Part shown: one piece after another, positions 29,269 to 38,865 of the stretch
Position numbering within the stretch: position 1 is the stretch's first letter
Layout: every line of letters starts with the position of its first letter
Assembly: GCF_030408575.1 (NCBI RefSeq)
Contig: NZ_CP047047.1
Span: forward strand, 434,001-498,000
Length of the DNA: 64,000 bases
Direction of reading: 5' to 3'
From: Corynebacterium auris
GTDB taxonomy: Bacteria; Actinomycetota; Actinomycetes; Mycobacteriales; Mycobacteriaceae
Made by a program: the position numbers and the translations under genes
Notes under the pieces: model-generated
Seen by the model: only the letters and a program-made list of their open reading frames with translations
What the model was told of the DNA's origin: nothing
The model's database searches: none

Positions 29269-29271
29269 GAT
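29266..29271 (+). promoter_or_regulatory. -10 element for leaderless guaA mRNA
   Basis: TAAGAT, whose first three bases are the guaB3 stop codon, lies 7 nt before the guaA GTG. It would allow guaA to be made independently of the guaB operon. Confidence 0.5.
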
Positions 29272-29278
29272 TTGGGCC

Positions 29279-30835
29279 GTGACTACTCCTCAAACACGCC
29301 CAGTTCTCGTCGTCGACTTCGGTGCGCAGTACGCGCAGCTCATCGCCCGCCGCGTGCGCGAGGCGCGCGTGTACTCCGAAGTCGTTCCCTCCACCATTAC
29401 AGCGGAGGAGGTTCGCGCGAAGGACCCCGTCGCTCTCGTGCTCTCCGGCGGGCCGTCCTCCGTCTACGCGGAGGGCGCCCCGCAGCTCGACCCGGAGGTC
29501 TTCGAGCTCGGCCTGCCCATCTTCGGCATCTGCTACGGCTTCCAGGTGATGACGCAGGCGCTGGGCGGCAAGGTGGAAAAGACCGGTGCGCGCGAGTACG
29601 GGCGCACCGCGGTGCGCACCACGGGCGGTGTCCTCCACGACGGCCTTCCCGCCGAGCACACGGTGTGGATGAGCCACGGCGATTCCGTCACGCAGGCGCC
29701 GGAGGGCTTCACCGTCACCGCCTCCTCCGCCGGCGCCCCGGTGGCGGCGTTCGAGCACACCGGGAAGCGCTTCGCCGGCGTGCAGTACCACCCGGAGGTC
29801 ATGCACTCCCCGCACGGCCAGCAGGTGCTCACCCGCTTCCTCACCGAGGTCGCGGGCCTCGAGCAGGAGTGGACGGCCTCCAACATCGCGGAGCAGCTCA
29901 TCGAGCAGGTGCGCGAGCAGGTCGGGGAGAACGGCCGCGCCATTTGCGGGCTGTCCGGCGGGGTGGACTCGGCGGTGGCGGCGGCGCTGGTGCAGCGCGC
30001 GATCGGCGACCGCCTCACCTGCGTCTTCGTCGACCACGGCCTGCTGCGCCAGGGCGAGCGCGAGCAGGTGGAGACGGACTTCGTGGCCGCGACCGGCGCG
30101 CGGCTGGTCACCGTCGACGAGCGCGCGGCCTTTTTGGGCAAGCTCACCGGCGTGACCGACCCGGAGGCCAAGCGCAAGGCGATCGGAGCGGAGTTCATCC
30201 GCTCCTTCGAGCGCGCAGTCGCCGAGGTGCTGTCGGACCAGGAGGTGGAATTCCTGGTGCAGGGCACGCTCTACCCGGACGTCGTCGAGTCGGGCGGGGG
30301 CACCGGCACGGCGAATATCAAGAGCCACCACAATGTCGGCGGCTTGCCTGAGGACGTCGAGTTCACGCTGGTGGAGCCCTTGCGCCTGCTGTTCAAGGAC
30401 GAGGTGCGCGCCGTCGGCCGCGAGCTCGGCCTGCCGGAGGTCATTGTCAGCCGCCAGCCTTTCCCGGGCCCCGGCCTGGGCATCCGCATCATCGGCGAGG
30501 TGACGGAGGAGCGCCTGGAAACGCTCCGCGCAGCCGACGCCATCGCCCGCGAGGAGCTCACCCGGGCAGGCCTGGACGAGCAGATCTGGCAGTGCCCGGT
30601 AGTGCTGCTTGCCGACGTCCGCTCCGTCGGCGTCCAGGGCGACGGCCGCACCTACGGCCACCCGGTGGTGCTCAGGCCCGTCGCCTCCGAAGACGCCATG
30701 ACCGCCGACTGGGTGCGCGTGCCCTACGAGGTGCTGGAGACCATCTCCACCCGCATCACCAACGAGGTCGAGGCCGTCACCCGCGTCGTGTTGGACGTGA
30801 CCTCCAAACCCCCGGCCACCATCGAGTGGGAATAA
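29279..30835 (+). CDS. guaA: GMP synthase (glutamine-hydrolysing)
   Basis: A 518-aa enzyme converting XMP to GMP. The class I glutaminase domain (to about 200) has the nucleophile loop FGICYGFQ and a later QYHPEV. The ATP-pyrophosphatase loop is [14 protein letters not shown], and the C-terminal dimerisation domain ends in [12 protein letters not shown] chose GTG 29279 because it opens the conserved [17 protein letters not shown] segment; the 32 codons before it overlap guaB3. No ribosome site is visible. Confidence 0.97.
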   Translation: MTTPQTRPVLVVDFGAQYAQLIARRVREARVYSEVVPSTITAEEVRAKDPVALVLSGGPSSVYAEGAPQLDPEVFELGLPIFGICYGFQVMTQALGGKVEKTGAREYGRTAVRTTGGVLHDGLPAEHTVWMSHGDSVTQAPEGFTVTASSAGAPVAAFEHTGKRFAGVQYHPEVMHSPHGQQVLTRFLTEVAGLEQEWTASNIAEQLIEQVREQVGENGRAICGLSGGVDSAVAAALVQRAIGDRLTCVFVDHGLLRQGEREQVETDFVAATGARLVTVDERAAFLGKLTGVTDPEAKRKAIGAEFIRSFERAVAEVLSDQEVEFLVQGTLYPDVVESGGGTGTANIKSHHNVGGLPEDVEFTLVEPLRLLFKDEVRAVGRELGLPEVIVSRQPFPGPGLGIRIIGEVTEERLETLRAADAIAREELTRAGLDEQIWQCPVVLLADVRSVGVQGDGRTYGHPVVLRPVASEDAMTADWVRVPYEVLETISTRITNEVEAVTRVVLDVTSKPPATIEWE

Positions 30836-30839
30836 GCCG

Positions 30840-30859
30840 CGCCCCGCGAGTGCGGGGCG
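30840..30859. terminator. Hairpin between guaA and esrI
   Basis: CGCCCCGC, loop GAGT, GCGGGGCG: a perfect 8-bp stem in the 39-bp gap between the two convergent genes. It has no long T-run; it may act in both directions. Confidence 0.6.
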
Positions 30860-30874
30860 TTCCGGGATAGCGTC

Positions 30875-31963
30875 TTAGGAGTCCGCGGCCACGACGTCGA
30901 CGGAGCCGATGCCGACGTCCACGCTCAGGTGCAGGGTCGGCCCGTCGGCCTCCCCGTTCAGCACGGTGGGGCAGGTGTACTCGCCGACGCCGACGGTGCA
31001 CTCCAGCTCGACGCGCACGTCCTGCGGCGGGACGAGGGTGACTGTGCCGATGCCGTGGTCGACGGTGACGGAGCGGTCCTTTTCCAGCTGCTCCAGGCGC
31101 GACAGGTCGAGGCGGGTGCTGCCCACGGAGCTGTCGTAGGTGTCGGCCAGGTCGTCCTCCACGACGATGGTGCGCGTCGCGTCTTCCTCGTCGAGCCAGA
31201 TGGGCAAGCGCGGGGGGACGGCGAGGACGGCGATCGCGATGACGCTGACGGGGATGAGGGCGATGAGGAAGCCGCGCAGCACCCTGTTGCCCTTGCGCGG
31301 GGCCGGTGCGGGCTCGGGCCCGGGATCGGGCAGGTGCCACAGGTCGGGCGCCACCCCGAGCGGGTCCCAGCTCGGCGGGGTGACCTCGGGGCCGGCGGGG
31401 TGCTCGTACCCGGCGGGAACGCTCAGGTGGGTGGTGTCCACGCGCCGGCCCGCCTCGCTGCGCTTCTCGGACGATTGAGCCAGAAGCCCGTGCGGCGGGA
31501 CCGGCTGGGACTTGTGCAAAAGGTAGAGGCCGGCCAGCCCGAGGAACAGGGTGAGGAGGGAGGAAGCGGCCCAGCCGCCGTCGTTAAGAGCGATGGAGGG
31601 GAAGAAAATGACGAGGCCGACGAGGAGGGCCCAGCCGGTGGACCGTTGATCCCTTTCCACCTTGTTGAGGGAGTCCTTCGGGGCGTTGACCGCCCCCCAG
31701 GGGGTGACGGTGGTGCCGAAGAGCGGCATGTTCAGCCAGAGCAGCAGGTAGAGGAAGATCCCGCCGCCGTAGGCGAGGGTGAGCGCCGCGAAGGCGAGGC
31801 GGATCAGGACGGGGTCGACGCCGTAGCGGGCGCCGATGCCCTCGCAGACGCCGGCGATGACGGCGTTGCCGCCCTGTTTCTCGGGGATCCGGGGCGGGCG
31901 GGTGTCCCACATTCCGCGGAGGGAGGTGGACGGTGGGGTGGGGTTCGGGTGTGCGGTATTCAT
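30875..31963 (-). CDS. esrI: PspC-domain membrane protein, EsrI-like
   Basis: A 362-aa protein. A PspC domain (about 28-82, with GVCEGIGARYGVDPVLIRLAF and a membrane helix) is followed by two more helices (about 112-150), a Pro-rich loop, another helix (about 240-258) and an extracytoplasmic beta-rich tail of repeated GIGTV/VGVGE/GIGSV strands. It faces away from a PspC-containing histidine kinase. In C. glutamicum, EsrI is a PspC-domain inhibitor encoded opposite EsrS and controlling the EsrR envelope-stress response; the match in design and place is good. ATG 31963 chosen; the frame upstream is unsupported. Confidence 0.8.
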   Translation of the reverse strand: MNTAHPNPTPPSTSLRGMWDTRPPRIPEKQGGNAVIAGVCEGIGARYGVDPVLIRLAFAALTLAYGGGIFLYLLLWLNMPLFGTTVTPWGAVNAPKDSLNKVERDQRSTGWALLVGLVIFFPSIALNDGGWAASSLLTLFLGLAGLYLLHKSQPVPPHGLLAQSSEKRSEAGRRVDTTHLSVPAGYEHPAGPEVTPPSWDPLGVAPDLWHLPDPGPEPAPAPRKGNRVLRGFLIALIPVSVIAIAVLAVPPRLPIWLDEEDATRTIVVEDDLADTYDSSVGSTRLDLSRLEQLEKDRSVTVDHGIGTVTLVPPQDVRVELECTVGVGEYTCPTVLNGEADGPTLHLSVDVGIGSVDVVAADS

Positions 31964-32008
31964 GCTTTTAGTGTTGCGCCCCCGGTTGGAAAGCACCATC
32001 GGGATCGG

Positions 32009-32041
32009 CCCCGATTTTTGGTTTCAGGGTATTCCCCGATT
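32009..32041. promoter_or_regulatory. CCCCGATT direct repeats between esrI and esrS
   Basis: CCCCGATT occurs at 32009-32016 and 32034-32041, 25 bp apart. The first also forms ATCGGG-N6-CCCGAT with bases just upstream. The 111-bp divergent gap makes these candidate response-regulator sites; no experiment is known to me. Confidence 0.4.
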
Positions 32042-32074
32042 CAAACCACCGCGGCGCCGTGCGATGATGGGCGC

Positions 32075-33253
32075 ATGCCTACCACAACTGCGCGCCACGG
32101 CCTCTACCCGCAGTTTTACCGGCAGCGCCGGGGCCGCATCGGCGGCGGCGTCTGCGTTGGAGTGGCGGAGCACCTCGGGGTGGACCTGCGCTGGGTGCGC
32201 GTGTTTTTCGCGGTGGCCTGCTTCGCCGGCGGGCTCGGGCTGATCCTGTACGCGCTCGCGTGGGTGTTTACCCCGCTGCTGCCGGCGGACGAGGAACCGG
32301 ACGCGGCGCCCGCCTCGGCGTGGCCCGCCTCCGCCTTCTACCTCGTGGCCGCGGCGGGCGCCGCGGGGGCGGTGGTCTCGCTGAGCGTGGTCAGCGGCGC
32401 CAACTGGATCTTCGTCTTTGTCACGGGCGTTGTCGCCGTGGGTGCTGTCGTCGCGTGGCAGGCCTACGACCGCGGGCTGTCCTCGACGAGCAATTTCCTC
32501 GCGCTCGCGCTCGGAATCGTGCTGGTCATGGGCGGCGTGACGGCGGTGGCGCTGCTCGGCGGCGAGAGCGGCGGCGGCACCACGGGCGTGGTCATGGCGG
32601 TGCTGGCGGCGGTGGCGGGAGTGGGCCTGCTGGTGGTGCCGCTGCTGGTCAAGCTCACCTCCTCGCTCGTGGAGGAGCGCAAGGCCAAGGCGGTGGCGGA
32701 CCAGCGCAGCGAGATCGCCTCCCGGTTGCACGACTCGGTGCTGCAGACGCTCGCGCTGATCCAGAAACGCGCGGCGGACCCCGCCGAGGTGGCGCGCCTG
32801 GCGCGCAGCCAGGAAAGGGAGCTGCGGGCATGGCTTTTCGACGCCACCCCCGACGCCCCGGAGGACCAGCTGACCTTCTTCGGTGCCCTGGCCAAGGCGG
32901 CAGGGGAGGTCGAGGACCTCTACCCGGTGAGCATCCGCCCCGTCACCGTGGGCGAGGATGTGGCCTTCTCGAGCGAGACCGAGCCCGTCGTCCTGGCGGC
33001 GCGCGAGGCGATGGTCAACGCCGCGAAGCACGCGGGCGTGGACCACGTGGACGTCTACGCCGAGAACATGCTCGGCGAGCTGGCCGTCTACGTGCGCGAC
33101 AGGGGGGACGGGTTCGACCCGGCCGGCGTGACGGCGGACCGCCACGGGGTGCGCGATTCCATCGTCGGGCGCATGGAGCGCGCCGGCGGCTCGGCCACCG
33201 TGGGCTCGGTGCCGGGGGAGGGCACCGAGGTGGTTCTCACCCTCGCTGTGTAA
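32075..33253 (+). CDS. esrS: PspC-domain sensor histidine kinase, EsrS-like
   Basis: A 392-aa kinase. An N-terminal PspC domain (about 14-68) and several further membrane helices (about 85-195) precede a NarL/DesK-type kinase core. The phospho-accepting His219 is in SRLHDSVLQT, and the ATPase domain has the N box EAMVNAAKHAG and the G box DRGDGFD. The PspC sensor end lets it interact with the divergent EsrI-like protein. Start ATG 32075 has no ribosome site; GATGAT lies 6 nt upstream. The gene's cognate regulator is not adjacent; a NarL-type regulator lies 8.5 kb away at 41732. Its last 17 bp overlap the convergent gene. Confidence 0.85.
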   Translation: MPTTTARHGLYPQFYRQRRGRIGGGVCVGVAEHLGVDLRWVRVFFAVACFAGGLGLILYALAWVFTPLLPADEEPDAAPASAWPASAFYLVAAAGAAGAVVSLSVVSGANWIFVFVTGVVAVGAVVAWQAYDRGLSSTSNFLALALGIVLVMGGVTAVALLGGESGGGTTGVVMAVLAAVAGVGLLVVPLLVKLTSSLVEERKAKAVADQRSEIASRLHDSVLQTLALIQKRAADPAEVARLARSQERELRAWLFDATPDAPEDQLTFFGALAKAAGEVEDLYPVSIRPVTVGEDVAFSSETEPVVLAAREAMVNAAKHAGVDHVDVYAENMLGELAVYVRDRGDGFDPAGVTADRHGVRDSIVGRMERAGGSATVGSVPGEGTEVVLTLAV

Positions 33254-35159
33254 CGCCGGCGGCGCGCAGCAGGGAGGCGGCGACCTTGTCGGTTTCCTGC
33301 AGGAAGGGGGCGTCGGTGCCGGGCAGGGGGGAGATCGTCGTGTCGGCCCACTGTCCGCCGGTGGGGATCCCGGCGATGTGCACGCGCGGGTCGATGCTGC
33401 CGTCGGGGTGGACGGTGCGCCGGGTGGTGGCGTCGGTCTCCGGGGCCGGGGAGGCGGCCTCGTGGGGCGTAAACGGGTGGATGCGGCGGGTGCGCAGGAG
33501 GGACAGCGTCAGCGGGTCGGCGGCGCGGCGGACGTCGGGGCCGGGGAGGAAGGCGTCGGCCAGCACGGGCGCGGTGGCGCTGCGGCCGGCGCTGGCGAGG
33601 GTGAAGCGGCCGCCGTCGGCGGTTAGCGTCGGGTGGTCGCCAAGGAAGGAGACCAGGCCGGCGTCGACGAGGGCGAGCAGCTCGCGCGTGCGAAACAGGG
33701 GCGGGCCGGAGCCGACCATCTGCCCGAAGGCCAAAAAGGAGCGCAGCGAGGTGAGGCGGTCCTCCTCCGCGCCGCGGCCGTTCTGCAGGGCCAGCTGGGT
33801 GGGCCGGCGGGCGGAGGAAATCTCCCACAGGGCGGCCTTGAGCGGGGAGTCCCACGCGGCGAGGGCCTCGGCGATGTCGCGCTCCAGGCGCCCGGCGATG
33901 TGCCGCGTGAGCGCGTCCCGGTCCAGCTCTTCTGTGCCGCGCAGGGGGGCGATCCACTCGAGCATGTCGAAGGGCTCGGCGCTAAGCCCGTCCAGCGCCT
34001 CGTTGAGGGCCGCGGGCACGGCCTCGATGTCGGTGGGGGAGGCGGCGGCTTCCAGGTCGGCGGAGTCGATCAGGCGCGTGATGGCGGCGGCGTCGGCGCT
34101 CAGCGCGCCGGGGCGCACGCGGCCCAATTCCTCGTAGTACAGGGCGTAGGCGTCGCGCACCAGCGCCGGCCAGATCTGCGTGCCGAAGCTGATGGGGGTG
34201 GACTGGGAGGAAAGCTCGTCCAGGGTGGTGCGCAGGCGCACCAGGCGCGCCTCGGGGGGCAGCGAGTGGTACTCCGACTTGGGCAGGTAGGGGTAGCCGC
34301 GGCCCGAGGCGACCACCAAGCGCGGCTCGCGGCCCGAGGGCTCGTAGCGCAGGCCGGCGCGGGCGGAGGAGTCGGCGACGAAGCGCCCGCCGCGGTCGAT
34401 GGTGCTCAGCGCCATGAGGTCGAAAAAGCCCATGCCCAGGCCGCGCACGAGGACCTCCTCGCCGGCGGGCAGGGCGGAGACATCTTGTTCGACGGGGTTG
34501 TCGGGGCGCACCCACGTGCCGCCGCCGGGCTCGGGGGCAGTGGCAGGCAGGACCCAGCCGGTGGACAAAGCGGTGGCGTCGGCGAGCACGGTGGTGCCGT
34601 CGCTGAGTTCGATGGCGTCGCGCCCGTCGACTGCGCCGATGCGCTGCGCCCTGGCCCGGTGGGTGTGCACCGAGACAGTCTCCGGCAGCTGCGCCAGGGC
34701 GACTCCGTAGACCCAGTGCAGGTACTCGCCGTAGAGGGCGCGCGAGGGGTTGGACTCGGGGCGGGTGGCGGAGATCTCCGCGGAGTAGCGCTCAAGGCGG
34801 GCCGGGTCGGCGGGGTGGGCGTCGTAAAGCGATTGCGCCGGGCGGGCGACCTCCTCGCGCTCGCCGCGCTGCAGCTGGATCCATTCGTACATGGTGGGCC
34901 CTTCGAGGGCGGGCGCGCCGATGGTCGCGCCGGGCTCGGTGAACAGCGTGACGGCGCCGGCGAGCGTGTTCATGCACAGCGTCCGGGTCTGGTCGGTGCG
35001 CCAGACGCGGCCCGCGCCGATCTCGGAGTCGTCGATGAGGTGCAGCGCGAGCCGGGGCTGCGGGGTGGAGGAGGCGGCGAGGTAAGCGGCGATGCGCTCG
35101 ATGGTGGAGATGCCGCGCGGGCCCATGCCCACGAGCGCGATGGAGGTCTCGGCGTGCAT
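33237..35159 (-). CDS. FAD/NAD(P)-binding protein (NAD_binding_9 type)
   Basis: A 640-aa flavoprotein-like enzyme of unknown substrate. The dinucleotide fold begins at residue 7 (IALVGMGPRGISTIERIA), followed by LHLIDDSEIGAGRVW, which fits the FAD-binding proteins related to lysine/ornithine N-hydroxylases. Further landmarks are a second Rossmann region with VLVRGLGMGFFDLMAL and an iron-sulfur-free C-terminus ending near IDPRVHIAGIPTGGQWADTT. ATG 35159 is preceded by minus-strand TACAGT (35167-35172) with a 7-nt spacer, so it is probably leaderless. It lies opposite the peptide-ABC operon and may be an oxidoreductase acting on its imported compound. Confidence 0.7.
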   Translation of the reverse strand: MHAETSIALVGMGPRGISTIERIAAYLAASSTPQPRLALHLIDDSEIGAGRVWRTDQTRTLCMNTLAGAVTLFTEPGATIGAPALEGPTMYEWIQLQRGEREEVARPAQSLYDAHPADPARLERYSAEISATRPESNPSRALYGEYLHWVYGVALAQLPETVSVHTHRARAQRIGAVDGRDAIELSDGTTVLADATALSTGWVLPATAPEPGGGTWVRPDNPVEQDVSALPAGEEVLVRGLGMGFFDLMALSTIDRGGRFVADSSARAGLRYEPSGREPRLVVASGRGYPYLPKSEYHSLPPEARLVRLRTTLDELSSQSTPISFGTQIWPALVRDAYALYYEELGRVRPGALSADAAAITRLIDSADLEAAASPTDIEAVPAALNEALDGLSAEPFDMLEWIAPLRGTEELDRDALTRHIAGRLERDIAEALAAWDSPLKAALWEISSARRPTQLALQNGRGAEEDRLTSLRSFLAFGQMVGSGPPLFRTRELLALVDAGLVSFLGDHPTLTADGGRFTLASAGRSATAPVLADAFLPGPDVRRAADPLTLSLLRTRRIHPFTPHEAASPAPETDATTRRTVHPDGSIDPRVHIAGIPTGGQWADTTISPLPGTDAPFLQETDKVAASLLRAAGVTQRG

Positions 35160-35166
35160 GGCCTCC

Positions 35167-35172
35167 ACTGTA
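35167..35172 (-). promoter_or_regulatory. -10 element for leaderless FAD/NAD(P) gene
   Basis: TACAGT on the minus strand, 7 nt before the ATG at 35159. It is divergent from the promoter of the ABC operon. Confidence 0.5.
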
Positions 35173-35203
35173 CCCCCACCCCATTACGTACCGTTCGGTC
35201 TAC

Positions 35204-35233
35204 TTGAAAGAAACAGAGTCGTCTATGTATGGT
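35204..35233 (+). promoter_or_regulatory. Promoter of the peptide-ABC operon
   Basis: TTGAAA (35204-35209), 18-bp spacer, TATGGT (35228-35233). This is a good vegetative promoter with a start near 35240, just before the 10-bp repeats. Confidence 0.55.
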
Positions 35234-35250
35234 ACCGTGCGTTGCCTGTG

Positions 35251-35280
35251 AGCGATGAGAAGCGATGAGAAGCGATGAGA
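35251..35280 (+). repeat. Three perfect 10-bp tandem repeats in the operon leader
   Basis: AGCGATGAGA is repeated three times without change between the promoter and the ribosome site (AAAGGAAG, 35280-35287). Repeat-number changes would shift the leader by 10 nt. Confidence 0.9.
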
Positions 35281-35294
35281 AAGGAAGACGTGGC

Positions 35295-37016
35295 GTGAAA
35301 GCGGTGTGGAACGCGGCGCGTCGGCGGGGTGGCGCCGCCATCCTGGTCGCGGGGGCCCTCGTGGCGGGCTGCGGCGCCCCGGCGGATTCCGTGAAGCCGG
35401 CGGACTCCGTCGGTCAGCCGGAGGGAGAGGAGATGATCACGTACCTCGAACCGAACTGGTTCACCTCCCTCTACCCGCCCGCGGCCGGCTTTTACCCCAA
35501 CGGCGGGGTGGTCAACCAGATCACCGACAGGCTGCTCTACCAGGACCCGGAGACGCTCGAGCTGCACCCCTGGATCGCCACCGAGCTACCCGAGGTCAAC
35601 GAGGACGCCACCGAGTTCACCTTCACCATCCGCGACGACGTGACCTACTCCGACGGCACGCCCATGACCGCCCAGAACGTCGTGGATAACATCGACCTCT
35701 ACGGCCGCGGCGACCCCGAGCGCGTGCTCAGCGCCTCCGAGCAGATCAGCGGCTACGACTATGGCGAGGTCATCGACGAGAACACGGTGCGCTTCCACTT
35801 CACCGAACCGGCCCCGGGCTTCCCCCAGGCCGTCTCCGTCTACAACGCCGGTTTGCTTTCCGACGCCACCCTGGAGCTCAGCAACGAGGAGTTCGGCCCC
35901 GGCAACGCCGTCAACATCGTCGGCTCCGGGCCCTTCGTCATCGCCGGCGAGGAGATCAACACCGAGCTGACCCTGGTGACCCGGCAGGACTACAATTGGG
36001 CGCCGCCCGTGCGCGAGCACCAGGGGCCCGCCCGCATCGGCGGGGTGCGCTACGTCCACGCCCCGGAGGAGTCCATGCGCACCGGGGCGGTGCTCTCGGG
36101 CCAGGCCGACATCGCCCGCAGCATCACGGCGCCGGCCGAGAGCTATTTGGAAGACGCCGGCGTGATCGTCGAGTCCCACGGCACCAACTCCATGAACAAC
36201 CAGCTGGCGCTGCGCTTCGACCACCCGCTGCTGCGCGACATCCGGGTGCGCCAGGCCATTATCCACGGCATCGACAGGGAGGAGATCCTGCGCGTGCTGT
36301 TTTCGCCCTCCTACCCGCTGGCCACCTCCACCGTCGCCGAGAACGGGCTGGGCTACCGGGCGCAGCAACCGCAGGCCTACGCCTACGACCCGGAAGAATC
36401 CCGGCGCCTGCTGTCCGAGGCCGGGTGGGAGCCCGGGCCGGACGGGGTGCGCGAAAAAGACGGTGAGCGCCTTTCCCTGCGCGTCAACATCGCGGGGCCG
36501 CAGCCGCGCTCGCGGGAGGTGCAGACGATGATCCAGGACCAGCTGCGCGACATCGGCGTCGAGCTGAACATCAACTCCGGCGACAACGCCAGCCAGAACG
36601 CCGACTCCAAGGACCCGGCGAAGATCCAGATCTACCACTCCATGGTGGGCCGCGCGGACTACGGCGCCATCGAGTCGCTCTACTCGGTTTCGGCCCGCGA
36701 CGTCTTTATTAACCGCCCCTTCGACGGGGACGGCGGCGAGGAGACAGTCGCCGACGATTACCTCGAGGACCTGCTGCAGCAGACCGTCTCCCTGCCCGAG
36801 GAGGAGGACCGCGACAAGGCCGTGGGCCGGGTGCAGGACTACGTCACCGAGCAGGCCTACGCCCTGCCACTGTTCGAGGAGCCGCAGGTCTACGCCCTCT
36901 CGCCGCGCCTGAAGGGCTTCTCGGCGGAGGCTGTGGCGCGGCCGTCCTTCTACGGCGTCTACGTGGACCGCTCGGGTAGCTCAAAGAGCGATACTGGCGA
37001 AGGGAGCGCACAATGA
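35295..37016 (+). CDS. Peptide/oligopeptide ABC transporter substrate-binding lipoprotein
   Basis: A 573-aa SBP_bac_5 family protein. GTG 35295 starts a lipoprotein signal peptide with lipobox LVAGC (Cys26). The mature part contains the family signature region (FTIRDDVTYSDGTPMTAQNVVDNI) and hinge motifs (VRQAIIHGIDREEILRVLF). It should bind peptides or a related cationic or peptide-like solute outside the membrane. It starts an operon of five genes joined by ATGA-type overlaps. The KPN_01854-type subfamily that travels with CMD-domain proteins is a likely match, from memory. Confidence 0.88.
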   Translation: MKAVWNAARRRGGAAILVAGALVAGCGAPADSVKPADSVGQPEGEEMITYLEPNWFTSLYPPAAGFYPNGGVVNQITDRLLYQDPETLELHPWIATELPEVNEDATEFTFTIRDDVTYSDGTPMTAQNVVDNIDLYGRGDPERVLSASEQISGYDYGEVIDENTVRFHFTEPAPGFPQAVSVYNAGLLSDATLELSNEEFGPGNAVNIVGSGPFVIAGEEINTELTLVTRQDYNWAPPVREHQGPARIGGVRYVHAPEESMRTGAVLSGQADIARSITAPAESYLEDAGVIVESHGTNSMNNQLALRFDHPLLRDIRVRQAIIHGIDREEILRVLFSPSYPLATSTVAENGLGYRAQQPQAYAYDPEESRRLLSEAGWEPGPDGVREKDGERLSLRVNIAGPQPRSREVQTMIQDQLRDIGVELNINSGDNASQNADSKDPAKIQIYHSMVGRADYGAIESLYSVSARDVFINRPFDGDGGEETVADDYLEDLLQQTVSLPEEEDRDKAVGRVQDYVTEQAYALPLFEEPQVYALSPRLKGFSAEAVARPSFYGVYVDRSGSSKSDTGEGSAQ

Positions 37017-38008
37017 TGAAGTACGCACTGCGCCGCCTGGGGCAGGGGCTGATCGTGCTGTTGATCGCCTACACGGTGGCCTTCTTCCTCCTGTCGGCCC
37101 TGCCCTCCGACGGCGTGATGGCCCGCTACGCGGACCCCGCCCTCGGGCTGTCGCAGGAGGAGATCGAGGAGATCCGCCGCGAGCTCGGCGCCGACAGACC
37201 CGTGATCGTGCAGTACTTCGCGGCGCTCGGCGGGTTTATCACCGGCGACCTGGGCTACTCGGTGCGCACGGGCACCCCCGTGGCCGCGCTCATCGCGGAC
37301 GCGCTGCCCTACACCCTCGCCCTCGCCGGCGCGGCGATCGCCCTGGCCGCGGTGCTCGCGCTCATCATCGCGTACGTGGCCACGCTGCCGCGGATGGGGG
37401 CGGTCGGCTCCTTCTTCCGCGCGCTGCCCTCGTTCCTCGTCTCCCTGCCCGGCTTCTGGGTCGCGATCCTGCTGCTGCAGTTCTTCTCCTTCCGGCTGGG
37501 CTGGGTGGACGTGATCGACCCGGGCCCGCTGGAGGGCCTGATACTGCCGACGCTCACGCTCGTCGTGCCCATGGCCGCGCCGTTGATCCAGGTGCTCATC
37601 CGCTCGATCGACGAGGTCAAGGCGCAGCCCTTCGTGCAGGTGCTGCGCTCGCGCGGCGCGGGCGAGGCCCGCATCTTCTGGCGCAACGTGCTGCGCAACG
37701 CCACCTTGCCCGCGCTGACCATGGCGGGGTTGCTGTTCGGCGAGCTGATCAGCGGCGCCGTGGTCACCGAGACGGTCTACGGGCGCACCGGGTTGGGCTC
37801 GCTGGTGGTCACTGCGGTGTCCAACAGGGATACGCCGGTGCTGCTCGGCGTGGTGCTGGTGGCCGCGGTGGCCTACGTGGTGATCAACTTCATCGTCGAC
37901 ATGCTCTACCCCGTGCTCGACGTGCGGCTGCGCGGGGAGTACGAGCAGCCCCGCACGCAACAGCTGCACGCGGAGCAGGCAACTGAGGAAGCGAGGCACA
38001 GCGCATGA
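37013..38008 (+). CDS. ABC transporter permease, DppB type
   Basis: A 331-aa inner-membrane protein with about six helices. It has the typical start ALRRLGQGLIVLLIAYTVAFF and a coupling (EAA) loop RSRGAGEARIFWRNVLRNA that contacts the ATPase. It pairs with the next gene to form the channel. It overlaps the SBP gene by four bases (ATGA), and its end overlaps the next ATG. Confidence 0.92.
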   Translation: MMKYALRRLGQGLIVLLIAYTVAFFLLSALPSDGVMARYADPALGLSQEEIEEIRRELGADRPVIVQYFAALGGFITGDLGYSVRTGTPVAALIADALPYTLALAGAAIALAAVLALIIAYVATLPRMGAVGSFFRALPSFLVSLPGFWVAILLLQFFSFRLGWVDVIDPGPLEGLILPTLTLVVPMAAPLIQVLIRSIDEVKAQPFVQVLRSRGAGEARIFWRNVLRNATLPALTMAGLLFGELISGAVVTETVYGRTGLGSLVVTAVSNRDTPVLLGVVLVAAVAYVVINFIVDMLYPVLDVRLRGEYEQPRTQQLHAEQATEEARHSA

Positions 38009-38865
38009 GCCAGGCACTGACCCCTTCTAGGCACCCCAGCAAGCGCTTTGCCAAGCGCGGGCGCGCGAACCCGTGGCTTGCGCCGGGCTCGATCCTGGCG
38101 CTCGTCGTTCTCGCCGTCGCCTTCCTCTGGGCGCTCATCCCCGGTGTGTTTGCCACGTGGGACCCCTACACCGGGGCCGACGAGGCGCTGCTGCCGCCGA
38201 GCAGCGAGCACTGGTTCGGCACCGACTCCGTCGGCCGCGACGTGTACTCCCGCGTGGTCTACGGCGCGCGGCAGTCGCTGTTCGGCGCGCTCCTCGCCGT
38301 CGCGGTCGGGCTCGTGGTGGGCACGGCGCTCGGCCTCATCGCCGGGGCGCTGCGCGGCTGGGTGGACACCGTGATCATGCGGCTTGTCGACGTCTTCCTG
38401 GCCATCCCGGGCATCCTTTTGTCCCTCTCCCTCATCATCGTGCTGGGCTTCGGCTCCCTGCAGGCGGCCTTCGCGGTGGGCGTGACCACCATCGGCACCT
38501 TCGCCCGCCTGGCGCGCTCGAACGTGATGACGGTCGCCCAGGCCGACTACGTCGAGGCCGCCTACGGCTCGGGGGCGACGCGCGCGCAGGTGCTGTGGCG
38601 CCACGTGCTGCCCAACTCGCTGACCCCGGTGGTCGCGCTGGCGGCCCTGCAGTTCGGCACGGCCGTGCTGCAGCTGTCCATCCTGGGCTTTTTGGGCTAC
38701 GGCGCCCCGCCGCCGGTGCCGGAGTGGGGCCTGATCATCGCCGAGGGCCGGGACTTCATGGCCTTCGCGTGGTGGACCATCACGCTGCCGGCGCTGGCCA
38801 TCGTGGCCACCGTCATGTCGGCCAACCGCCTGTCGCGCAACATCGGTGTGGAGGAGAAGCAATGA
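38005..38865 (+). CDS. ABC transporter permease, DppC type
   Basis: A 286-aa permease with about six helices. The characteristic HWFGTDSVGRDVYSRVVYGARQS segment lies after the first helix, and the coupling loop is AAYGSGATRAQVLWRHVLPN. It is the second channel subunit of the peptide-type importer. ATGA overlaps occur at both ends. Confidence 0.92.
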   Translation: MSQALTPSRHPSKRFAKRGRANPWLAPGSILALVVLAVAFLWALIPGVFATWDPYTGADEALLPPSSEHWFGTDSVGRDVYSRVVYGARQSLFGALLAVAVGLVVGTALGLIAGALRGWVDTVIMRLVDVFLAIPGILLSLSLIIVLGFGSLQAAFAVGVTTIGTFARLARSNVMTVAQADYVEAAYGSGATRAQVLWRHVLPNSLTPVVALAALQFGTAVLQLSILGFLGYGAPPPVPEWGLIIAEGRDFMAFAWWTITLPALAIVATVMSANRLSRNIGVEEKQ

